Notes under the pieces: model-generated
The model's database searches: none
What the model was told of the DNA's origin: nothing
The model's input: only the letters and a program-made list of their open reading frames with translations
Assembly (NCBI GenBank): GCA_013399855.1
Contig: VXAY01007414.1
Location: 248,625-312,624 of the forward strand
DNA length: 64,000 nt
From: Oxyruncus cristatus
Taxonomy: Eukaryota; Chordata; Aves; Passeriformes; Cotingidae
Reading direction: 5' to 3'
Translations under genes and position numbers: made by a program
Shown: one piece after another, positions 36,501 through 47,286 of the stretch
Numbering within the stretch: the first letter of the stretch is position 1
Layout: every line of letters starts with the position of its first letter

Positions 36501-37471
36501 CTTGTGATGAAACACTGAAGGTTAGCTGATGCTGAAGGAGTTGAATCATCTGTTGCTAACAACTTGTGGCAGTGCAGTAGAGAGAAGACTCTTGGGCAGG
36601 TGCAAGAAGTATGACACTGATTATGTGGATGATTCTGAGTACATTTATTGCTGATACAGTATCTAAATATTGCCAGTGCACTATATAATATGAGCAATTC
36701 AGCTAGAAACAGACAGGTTTGCAGTCTTTGGCCTTGCAGAATGCACAATTGCAAGGCAACAAAGCACCTATGCAGCTACTTTCAGATTTTATCTCTGCAC
36801 GTGACCAGATCTTAGTGCCTTTACTCATCTGTCCAAAAGTGACTGTTCCCCATCTACTGATTGGAAGTACCCTGCAGGTGTGTCTGCCTGGGGAAGGTGT
36901 GAGTGGGATTTACCCAGAAGCTGCCTGCAACCTTGAGAGACCAGTTGGCCCAGACTCCAGCATTTTGCACCCTTTTGCAGGCTGGTGTGTACCAAAGTCA
37001 GTCACAGTCATCACAGCTTCCCCATTTCTGGAATGCATTCATTATGTGAAAATCCAGACACTTCCTCCTGCCATTCCCACCTCAAATTCTTATCTTAGGA
37101 CAAATCACATTGCCAAATAGAGACAACTGCAAGGGAGAGGGGACGTGTGTGTGGAGAGTATGCTCACTGGAAGACCTGACTATCTTTTGTTGCTGTCACC
37201 CAGCTGCTGCAGGACATCACTGCTGGGTGAAAAATGTTTGGTTTTGAGATCATTGCAGTATTTTCTGATGTGAATAGCTGTTAAATTGCTAATACTTCCT
37301 GCTTTAATTGTGTTTTCCCAGACAATGTTTTGGTTGGTCAGCCTCGATGATGTGTTGTTTGCAGGGTTTTCAGCTGTGGCAGTGCTGCAGCTGTCTGTGG
37401 GAAGCTGTCAGTACTGGTTTCCAAAGGGGTGTCGGCACATTCACTCTTGTCTCGCTTTTTCCCTGTTTTAG
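33582..37471. other. Non-coding, intron-like
   Basis: AT-rich; an A run lies at 34179-34191 and an ATTT run near 34939-34953. The 133-codon frame at 36719-37120 has no recognisable domain, no Kozak support and no splice context that convinces me. Confidence 0.5.
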
Positions 37472-37577
37472 GTCTCCCGAAGCTGCTGCTCGTTCGCGCT
37501 GTGATGCCCCGGCATGCCTCATGGCAGAGCTGCCCGGCCGCCCCGCTGGAGCGTGGCTCTCCCCTGTAGGGAGCTGG
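37472..37577 (+). other. Candidate internal exon, 106 nt, CpG-bearing
   Basis: The acceptor is strong (CTCGCTTTTTCCCTGTTTTAG, ending 37471, long pyrimidine tract without AG) and the donor is near consensus (CTGG then GTAAGTG, intron from 37578). The 106 bases between are GC-rich with several CpGs, unlike the AT-rich flanks. An ATG at 37521 opens a frame (MAELPGRPAGAWLSPVGSW) that reads to the donor; another at 37504 stops before the donor. It may be a 5' UTR or first-coding exon of a gene starting at the 14.3 kb island, or a long non-coding RNA exon. The product is not recognised. Confidence 0.4.
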
Positions 37578-40500
37578 GTAAGTGTGAAACCTCATCCTCG
37601 GTGCAGGTAATGCTGCCTGCCCACATCTCCTGTCTTCACAAACCTGGTGACGTGGGCTGCTTTTATCAGCCTCTTTTTGTATGTCTTAGCACACTCTCCT
37701 GGCTTCATGTACATGGGAAGATGGTCTGCTGGGAAGTGGTGGATGCATGGGTATCTTATTTCTGAGATGCTTGGAGACAGATTCCTCTGGAGAGATGATC
37801 ACGTGTTAGATGGGTAGGGAGGATATAAAAGCGGAGTTGGAGATGTTCACTGAGATTTGAGCTGTTCCTTCATTGTACCTTTTTTTTAATATATATAATG
37901 AGAAGTGTTGGGGTGAGGAATGTAGGTTAGAGGAAGTGCATCTGAAATGCCTTCTTGCTCCCCTCTTTAAAAAAATAAATTTCTAGAAAACTTATTTTAT
38001 CTGCCATGAACAGTATTGATTTCCTTCACACACACTGAGCCCCATCACATCTTTCATGTATTGCTAAAATTTGTTAGGTGGGGCTACCTTTTATGGGATA
38101 ATTACTCTCTATGAAGTACTCCAGTTGTATCATTTTCCTCATGCAAAACTAAGGTGTGGTGGGTAGCTGGGACCTCCTGTTTGACCCTCTAAGAAAGACA
38201 TATGGTTGTTTTTAGTCCCTGAATTGGACTTGGGTCTTTCTTTATGATTTTAGCAGTGTATAGATCACTATGTCTGCTAGGGAGTCTTGCTGAGATGCAG
38301 AAAACTCTGCTTATGGTTCTCATATTTGGGAATAAATCTAGATATTTACATGTCAGTAATTGTGGGTTTATTATTGATGGTTATTGAATATTAGAGAGAA
38401 CCGTGGACTTCTGGATCCTTCTCCTAATAGCCCTGGCAACAAGTGGTGTGTGATTGTTGTTGCTGAGAGGAAATGTGAAGGTTTATCTCATCCATGCTGA
38501 TGTGAAGCTGGTTGTGAAATCATTGTCAGCAGAGCACCATCAGTACGTTGGTAACAGTCAGTAACTTCTGACCAGGTCCTGTTCAGGGAATAAGCACGTT
38601 GAGGACCGTGGCTGCTCTCTGTGCCCCTGGAGGCATTGCACTCTTTTTTGCCTCTTGGGTAGGCAGTGTCAGCAACCTGCTTCTCTAATCTTCAGATCTG
38701 ATTAGTGGAGTTACCTTGTCACCAGGTTTGGTCAGACTGAACCACCACTGTTAGCTCAAATGTTTGAAGCTGCTTCTGTTCATCATGCTTTGCATTCATT
38801 ACTGTCTGCCTTGGGAAAGACTGAGTTTAAATTCACCTTACTGCTATGTTTGTACTTCTGAGGGCCAGACTCTGAGTCTGTGCAACACACCTTCTTTGAA
38901 TCTGAAGTACTTTTTTTGAAGTAGGTTTAGTACTTGAAAGTCACCTCCCCTTTGGGATTTTGCTTCCAATCCAAGCCTGGAGATAGCAAAGCTTTGAAGT
39001 GGGATCTGGGAAGGTGGTGTCTCAGTCTTTCCCTCTAGGTCTGGTTAGTGACACTCCAACCTTTTGTATCTGCTTTAAGGAAACATTTTTCCAGGTTTTT
39101 TTAAAACTCTTTCCCCATTGGTTATTCACTTAATTGATTTTATTAGGAATAGGGTGGATCTAATTCAGTAGAAATTTGCCTTATGGTTGTTTTTAACGGT
39201 GCTTCTTTGTGTGAACACTTTCCAGTAGTAGATTTTTTGGGCATCAGTTGATTCACATCCAGCCATGTCTAGCATTCACTGCAGGTTGATTCCTGTTTAT
39301 GCAAATAACTGATTTTAACCAGTTTGGTTATACCAAATGAAATAGGTCCATTTTAGGCAACCTGATTTCAGAATGGGAATGGCTGTGTGGAGGGTGGAGC
39401 TGCAGCATACCGACGTTTCCCACCTTGGCTGAACTGGTGTGGGTTTCCAGCACAGTACAGTGATTTTTTAGGATTTGAAAAGAAGCTGCTGCAGTAGCTG
39501 AGTAGCTCGGGTTGAAGGCTGATGAGCAGATTGAGCTTCATCAACCTGGCACTACTGTACCTCTCCCCTCTTCCCCTGCACCACTCCCAGGCTTGTAATT
39601 GGACAATCCTGAAAAAATAAAGGAAATCTTGTGATTGTTTATTGCTATTTATCACTGTTACCATGCTGCTATGAGTATTCACTACATGTATTTGGCTAGT
39701 TGAATTACATACTCATTGCTTACCAAACGTGCATGTTCAGAGGGTGTTTTTGTTTTCATTTCTGCTTTTCTTTTTTTTTTTTTTTTTCTGGGAGTGATGG
39801 GAAGTGTGTGTGTGTGCTCCTGGGTCCCATGGTATTTTTTACTTCAGATTTTCTTTCTGAGTCCTTATCTCTGTATATGTATTCATGTTGGGTGTTTGTA
39901 TAGTAGGTGCCCAAGTTGGAAATGGGCTTTCCTTGACAGTGTGCATAAGGCATTTGCACCCTGCCTTTCTGTGCCTGTGTGCATAAGCAAAACATCTGTG
40001 CCTGATAAATGATTTTCACTTCCAGTCATTTTAATGAGTCATAATTCTTTTACTTTACAGATTTTGTCTTTGCCTTCGTGTTACTCTCAGGACTGTTTTC
40101 TCTCCTTGTTCTTTTGTGTGTGTCTAGAGGTGTGTGGTTATTGCCTTTCTCTTCTGCTTTTACCTTTCTTTGGATGTTAATTGAAGGGAACATCCTAGTT
40201 TATGGCATGTCTTTATCAGCCTTTTTCTCATTTTCCTTCCTTTCTGGGATGACTGTAAACTTTGCCCATCATAGGATGTATCATAGATGTTCTTGTGAGG
40301 TGATTGAATTGTATGGAAGGAAACTGCATCCTGTACAAATACTCAATTTGCTGATCTTTTAAGCTCTACCTTGTTTTTTAAAAAATCAATTTACAAAGTA
40401 TATATATATGTGTGAACATGTTTACTTTGTCAGTCTGGATTCCTTCTCAGACCTGACAGGTCAAGAGGCTTGGCACTGAAAGCATTTGCCTATCTCTGCA

Positions 40501-42007
40501 ACCATTTATAAATATTTATTTATTTATTTAGTATATATATATATATATATATATGCGCAAAATTATTCTTCTGAAGACTGTGAGGTCCTGAGGGAGGCAG
40601 ATGGTCTGTAAAAACAAGTACTTCAAGACTCTTTGTAGCTTCTTCTGTGCTCCAAGATGTAGTTCTTAGGAGCTCCTGGATCCTGACATGCTGAACAGAG
40701 CTGTGACGAAGAGGCCCCGTGTTCCTCCTTAACTTTTTCATGCTGGAGCTGATTCATTTCCCACTTACTGTTGCCTCAGTTCTGTGGCCCTCAGCACTGC
40801 CTAGTACATTTTTGGTGAGAGCATAAAGATGTCTATTGTAATTGGAAACTTAAATTTATCTGCTCTCTGAGATGATAGTTCCACCCTCTCCTCCCCAAGC
40901 TGTAGGAATGCCATGTCTTCCACTGAAGTGTCAAGAAGGAGACTAGCTGCCATTGCATTGACCTCAGAGGGTGGGCATAGGATTTGCTGTTGGCCTGACT
41001 TGGGCAACATTAACACAATAAATGAATGATGCCTTCTGGTGAGCCCCGGAGCATCGTAGTCCTCCTTAGGCAATGAGTCTTTTCCCATTTTCAAGGCAGA
41101 TGCATTTGTATCTGAAGACAAAATCTGCCCCAGCATGTAGCCTGAGAAGCAGGTCCACCGAGCTGGGTGTTGATTCGCACCATATTGTCAAGAGCTGCAC
41201 AGGTGTTTTTAATTTTTTTCCCTTGTTCTATTCAAGAGGATTTACAGGACCTTCTGTGGAAGAGAACAGTGTTGTCTTTTAACACAGCCAGTCTTCCCCT
41301 GAGATACTAGTATTTTGAGGAACTGCTTGGTTTCTTCATCTTTGTTCCTCATGAGCTGCAAAGCTGTCTTGGACTCTGATCATTGGATTACTCCTTCCAA
41401 GAAGGATATCTACTTTCCTCTTGAATAGGAGGCAGTGAATTTACGAATCTGAGGAGTTCTACACTGAGAACTCTGGAAGAACATGTATTTTTAGTATTGT
41501 GGAGCGTGATTAGGGAAACACATTGGACCCTAATCTGAAGCTGAAGTCAGTCCCATTAATGTAAAACATGAGGGCTGATCGTGGGGATATCAGGATAGAG
41601 AGGTTTCCCATTGCTTCTGTGAGGAAGTTTTATTTCCTCAACATCTACCAGTTGATGATTACTTGGTATTTGCCTGCAGGGTTGACATTTGTGTGAGTCT
41701 GTTGTCATGTACGGGGCCTTCCGCCCAAATCAGGCTGACATCTGATATTTACTAACATTGTGTGTCAGTTCCTTGAACCTGGGACCAACTCCTCACTTCT
41801 GTATTTTCTCCTGAGGTGTTTTGTTCCCCTCCTATCTATCAGCATTTTCAGGGGAATGAGAAACATCCCATCCTGCATTGCCAACCCTCCTCTGCAGAGT
41901 GTTTATTGTTGGCAAAGTCCTTTCATTCTCCGTCAAAACTCCCTTCCAGTTTTGTGTCAACACACCAGTTTCTGTCTGGATTTTCTTTTTGGTTGTGTGG
42001 CTTTTTT
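37578..42007. other. Non-coding, intron-like
   Basis: AT-rich sequence with T runs (39771-39787), a short GT run (39806-39816) and the microsatellite at 40511-40554. Open frames up to about 110 codons are scattered on both strands; none has a recognisable motif or splice support. Confidence 0.5.
40511..40554. repeat. Compound microsatellite (ATTT)n-(TA)n
   Basis: An ATTT-type run at 40511-40530 is followed by an uninterrupted 23-base alternating TA run at 40532-40554. Confidence 0.95.
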
Positions 42008-42050
42008 NNNNNNNNNNNNNNNNNNNNNNNNNNNNNNNNNNNNNNNNNNN
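42008..42050. other. Assembly gap (43 N)
   Basis: Forty-three N between two T-rich tracts; the T-rich sequence continues to about 42103. The gap probably hides more of the same low-complexity sequence. Confidence 0.95.
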
Positions 42051-43499
42051 TGTTTGGGTTTTCTTTTTTGTTTTTTTGTTTTTTTTTTTTTTTTTTTTTT
42101 TTTACTGCTAAATCTTTCATGTATCTCTGGGACTGAAATATTCCTACGGCTTTTTAGTTTTCAGGAGGGTCTGGGGAGCTGCTATGAACCTGTTAATGGC
42201 TTTGCCATTGCTGGTTACAGCCTGGGAGAGGTCAGTAGCATCACTTAACCTCTGCTGATTACTGATAGACTCCTTCCCAGTTTCTGCCGTGAATTGGGGT
42301 GTTACTGAAACATCTAGAGATTATTTGGAACTTTGAGTGTTAAGGGGGGCAGAAATTATTTATCAGCGTTTTGCTTTAAAATGTCTGGTGAGGTACAAGG
42401 ACCGGAACACAGGGCTGTCTGTGCCACTCAGGTACATGAGATGGTGTGCTGGAGCAGTGTGATGCATGACCAGACATATAAAATGCAGCAGGTATCAGTC
42501 AGTAACATCTGTTACTGTGTTCTTTTAAAATTAACCTTTGGCATATCCCAGCATTCGAAAACAAACAAATAGTGCTGGGATTTTGATGATGAGACATAAC
42601 ATGGGCAAAATGTTACAGCAGTCAGGTTTGTCAGTGATGTTCACATGCTTTTCTCTGTGCCACTTTTATTGCTATCCTAATTTTAAATGAATTGCTCCTA
42701 TGTTACATAGTCCTGACCAGTTTGAATCCAGTATGACTTCAGGAGAAATGTCTTCAATACAGAGATTCCTTCTTGCCTATCCTTTTTCTGTTCAAATAAT
42801 CAAGATTTAAAAAGAATGCATGGAAAATGGTCATAGCTCCAGAGTACAGTGAAGTGGATGTGAATGTTGAAGAATCATCATGGCTTTGCTGGAAAATACT
42901 TGTGTGAATTAAAAGTGCTTTCTTGGTTTTAGGGTGGTTTGTTTTAATAAGACTGAAAAAAAAACAAAAACCAAACCAACAAACGAGATAGTTCCAGAAG
43001 GCTTGGCAGCATCTAGACTGATTTTGAGGAGTAGATTATGATATTTACTCTCAGAGAAGAGCACGGTTAGTAGAGACTTTGTCTTGAAAATTATTTTTAA
43101 AATGATGAAAAATGTCTCATCTGCCTGTTTCTTTTCCACGTCTATACTATTTGTGTCTTTCATTCATTTTATTAGTAAATGAGAGGGGAAAAATAAGAAG
43201 AACATCAGGAAATAGATGAAGGCAAGTACTGTTTACTATGGGAACAGAGTAAATAGAGCATCTGCTTTTGATTTTTCTGGGAAATTAAGAAGTAACGAGA
43301 GCAAAACACTTGTTAGATATTTTTTCCTTGGATTACTCTACTATATCTGCTGTCAGGCTTCCCCCTACTCCTTAGAGTTCCTCTTTTCCTCTGTCCTATT
43401 TTCCTCCTTTTGGTGAAACAGATGCTTCATTGAAACCAAGACTGAAGCCTACAAAGGAGCCACAGTGAACGAATAATAGAGGACAGAGATTCAAATGTT
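42051..43499. other. Non-coding, T-rich start
   Basis: T/G-rich to 42103, then ordinary AT-rich DNA. No gene recognised. Confidence 0.5.
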
Positions 43500-43660
43500 G
43501 TTGATCTGGGCCGGACTGTTCTGTAGCATCTGAGATCCGGACCTGACCCCTCCCGGCCCTGCATGTTTGCGAGGCTGGTGCGCGGCAGTGGCGGGGCCGC
43601 GGGAGGTGCGTGGCGAGGCTGCCGCCTGCAGCTGTGCGGGCAGCACTTATTTAGTGTTAG
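43500..43660. promoter_or_regulatory. Small CpG-rich patch
   Basis: About 160 bases with clustered CpGs (GCGCGG, GGGGCCGCGGG, GTGTGCGGG) in an otherwise AT-rich area; a second, weaker set of CpGs follows around 43810-43930. A donor-like GGAG then GTGCGTGG lies at 43603-43614 on the plus strand. Too short for a typical CpG island; it may be a minor promoter or an enhancer. A minus-strand 78-codon frame (43427-43663) crosses it, but I see no reason to call it a gene. Confidence 0.3.
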
Positions 43661-44065
43661 CAAATTAATGTAAACTTGACACGTAGTTCACCGTGAAGTG
43701 TTTTCACAGATGGAATGAGTCTGCAGCATAACCTAGGGATGTAAATTAGAGGATTGTTTAGAGTTTTGCTTGATTATTTTTAATTTGGCTCCCCCTGCCC
43801 TCCATCCCCCGTTCGCGCACAGCTAAAGTCTCCTGTTACAGAGTAGCCGACAGGGAGCTCTGCCTGAAGCTTTCCCTAATCCAAATATGCATCCCGTTTT
43901 GGGACTACGTGCATCCCTGTCGGGGGAGCTGTGGTGGGGCAGGGGCTCGTGCTTAATCCCAGTCCCTGACCGTGGGGCAATAATCAAAGCAGTGCTGAGT
44001 CTGAGGGCACCCTAGTGATACTGGTTTGGAACCAGGGTGCAAACCTGATCTAGCTGTGGTCAGCA

Positions 44066-44323
44066 ATGGGGCCCCCAAACCCTGCTATTCTCAGTGACGC
44101 CCGTCTTGACACTTCCCTCCTCCTGAGGTATGTACCAGGGAGTATGGCTAGGGTATGTATAATTTATGGCTGGAGGACCAAGGCTTGCCAGATTGCCAGC
44201 ATGGTATTAGTGGGAACTCTTTTACTTATTTTTGGTGGTATTGTGGCGGTTTGTTTGCTGTTCCAAGCTTGTCGCTGCAAAAACGGTATTAAATGGGAAA
44301 TAAAAATTGAGAGGTTTTTTTAA
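44066..44323 (+). CDS. Possible small single-pass membrane protein (85 codons)
   Basis: An ATG-started frame of 85 codons. Residues ~43-66 form one long, uncharged hydrophobic segment (SMVLVGTLLLIFGGIVAVCLL) followed by FQACRCK and a basic tail: a membrane segment with a cysteine/basic stop-transfer region. The N-terminal ~40 residues have no recognised domain. An acceptor-like CTGCTATTCTCAG ends at 44095, so the real exon might start there rather than at the ATG. T-rich DNA easily gives hydrophobic frames by chance, and I cannot match this to a family, so it stays tentative. The CpG patch ~400 bases upstream is mild support. Confidence 0.2.
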   Translation: MGPPNPAILSDARLDTSLLLRYVPGSMARVCIIYGWRTKACQIASMVLVGTLLLIFGGIVAVCLLFQACRCKNGIKWEIKIERFF

Positions 44324-47194
44324 ACATGAAAGAATTTAAGCAAAAACCATAAATCTGCCTACCAACTTTCAAAGTTTTTATGCCTTTAATATGAAGAGCT
44401 AGAAGTCTGTTGTTTTTTTCGTGAGCTTTTTAAAAGTGAGTCTCTTCTGCAAACACCAGACTTGCAGAACTAAGACTTTGAAAGAGCCAGATGATATTGT
44501 GAGACTCTGGAGGGGAAAATATGATGCTTATAACACTGTAGATAGCCACTTAATGTGCTCCCTCTGCTTCTACATCCCTTTATTCTGGGACATGAAAGAG
44601 AAACCTGAGCCAATATAGGATTAGAGAACTAGGTTACAAACCTGGAGCTAGGCTATTTGTAGCTAAAGCATCAGAAATTTATTTTATATGCTTATTTTGG
44701 TTTAAAAATTTTGTGCATTTGGAAAACTCTGTCTCCCCCCATGAGAGTTCTTCCTTTCAAGTAATTAAAGCAAGACAGTAAGCAGCAGAGACAATGAATT
44801 GTAAAATTTCATTGCTGGTTACAACAAGAATTTGAACCTCATCCATCTGTCATCAAAAAAAAAAAAAGCCTTTCAAAAACCAGATGGTCTTGTAACTAAA
44901 ACAGATCTGAATTCTGGCAGACAGGGTGAGAAATGTGCATTGTGAGAACAGGGTAAACACTGCACTGGGAACTGTTCATCTTGTTGGAGGGCTCTAGCTG
45001 TGAATACCTCTGCAATGCTATTGTGCATGATAGTGATCGTCGGAGGTCAAAGTCGGTAGCTTTGATTCCATCCGTAGGCTCACAAGAAATAATTATTATT
45101 ATTTCTCGAGCACAGATTTTTCTGAAAGGTGCCATCTCCTAATAGGTATTTATGAGAAACTTAAGTGCACTTTGTGCACATTAATAACAAGGGGTTCTGC
45201 ACAGGAAGAATTTCATCCTAAAGTGGAAATCATGGATTAGCATTGCAAGAACCTCCTTCAAAATAAAACTCTGTATTTACAGTGCTATGCTTATACACAA
45301 GCATTTGCTCTTATGGGTGCTTTCTAGCAAGATTCTTAAACTAACAACCCAATGAATAAATAATGCCAGCTCTACATCATTTAATGGTACTTTAAATGCC
45401 AATAACAACAAAAATATCTTCAAACTTGCTAGAGGCTTATTTCCGTGTGTTTTACCTAGGTGAAGTTGGAGCTGTACAACTTCATTCAGGATTCATTCTC
45501 TCTAGGTTATTTAACCAGCTTCATCAGATTCATTGGCTGCAATGGATAAGTAAACTCAGTGCTGCCTGCATGTGTGCCACAGATATCATAACCTGTGGCT
45601 GATCATTGAAATTCCTAGGGACTGTGTGTAGCCTTGCGTGAGGCTTGGAGCTTAGTAGCCTAGGACACTATTTAAAGTATTTTTGTTGTGACTGACTGTT
45701 CACTCAAAATCACATTGACCCTTCTCTCAGACAGCAGAAATGCTCTCAGAAGTTATTCTAACCTCTTCATCTAGAGCTAGCAGCTTTTCCAATAACACAT
45801 AGTGGGAAATTCTCTCAAACGTTGTTGTAAAATGTAGTAGCTAGCTCAACATGTCCACATTTATAGTAGGAAAATCATTAAGTATTTGAGGCCCAGTCTT
45901 TGGTCCATCCTATGTTTAAAAACAGATAAGAAATCTGAAGACAAATAATTTGGTAACTATACAATTGCTATCTCCTTATGTCCCAAAATCCAGGAAGATG
46001 ATCATGAACAGCAAGGTCATTAGCATCACATGGAGTCTGGATGGGAGCCTCTTTTGTGCAGTGCTGATTTGTGCTGCTGACTGAAGCAGAAAGCAGGGAG
46101 ATGCTCTGTGCTGTCCCCTGGGATGAGTTTTATACTCAAAGAGGCAGCACTTGCCATGCAAATAGGAGAAAAGCTGAACAAAAATCTTTTGCATAATTGG
46201 CAAATACGTTGTTTGGTTGAAGTGAGTCATCCTCCTTCTCCACATTGTTATGGTAGTACTTCCTTTTAGTGTTGTTTTGTCTTCTGCATGCATGCAACGT
46301 GAATTAAATGTTGATAGGTACAGCAAACAGCTTTAAAACTGTCCCAGGGAAAGCAATACGACTGCCCAACGTGGTAACTCTCTTCTGTATATTTAGCCAA
46401 GTTATCTAGACCAGAAGATGTGAAAAACCTTGAAATAGTGCTGTATGCATAGGGAGCCTTTTTCCAGAGCCCATCAGTCTTTTTCATTATTTCCAGGAAC
46501 CTGAAAACAGTAACTTCTGCAATCTTCATCCTCATACATATCCAACATTATACTTACATGAATCTGAAAGTACATGAGCTTTTAGTCTTAATAAAATACA
46601 TGAATAAAAGATGTGGGTATTGGTGTGAGCTTTTCTTATGAAGTACTGGGGATAGAGTTCTGTGGCTATTGTATTGGCGTGCTTTAAAAATAATTCCTTT
46701 TAATGCATGTCATTTCAGTCTGTGGTCAGTGAAATGTAATGTCCTTAGCTTGATAAGTAAAATAGTAGAGGGAAGAGATCCAATTTCAGATCCAATCTCT
46801 GCCTTACTCACAGCAGAATTTGAACTGTGGCATCTCACCTTGGGAAGGTTTGAGTAGAGCTGGGCTGGAGGGTTTCCCTTGATGCTTAAGGGTGCAGAAA
46901 GCAGTGGGATGCTATGTGGTGTCTTGAGGTGCATCCTTTGGCAAGATACTTTTGTTCCACCAGACAGTTACTGTTTTGTGTGACCACTGGGGCACTGCCT
47001 GGAACAAGAGGCCTCTCTGCCCCATCCCTTTTCCTAGTAGGGCATGTACATCCTAATGCAATGTCCCAAAGGTAAGGGGAAAGGGGAGTCCCTGTTCCAG
47101 AGGACTTGGTACTCCATAGCACTCCACAAGGAGGAGTGATATGTGCTTAGGATTCCCTAATGAGTGGAAGGAATTGCATTCATGGACCAACAGT
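44324..47194. other. Non-coding, no recognised feature
   Basis: AT-rich; an A run lies near 44855-44867. Frames at 45976-46326 (minus) and elsewhere carry no recognised motif. Confidence 0.55.
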
Positions 47195-47286
47195 CTGATC
47201 TCGTGGAAGGTGTCCCTACCTGTGTCGGGGAGTTTGGAATGAGATCATTAATGTCCTTTCCAACCCAAACCATTCTATGATTCTCT
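47195..47286 (+). mobile_element. CR1 LINE, 3' end fragment
   Basis: Contains 'gatctcgtggaaggtgtccc', 'agtttggaatgagatcatta' and 'gtcctttccaacccaaacca' followed by 'ttctatgattct', the sense CR1 3' end with its octamer tail. Confidence 0.93.

Noticed and set aside
36719..37120. 133-codon plus-strand frame
   Set aside because: No domain, no splice or promoter support, and length within the range expected for chance frames in 64 kb.
41760..42248. 162-codon frame across the 43-N gap
   Set aside because: Its length depends on translating the gap and flanking T-rich tract (poly-Phe); not a gene.
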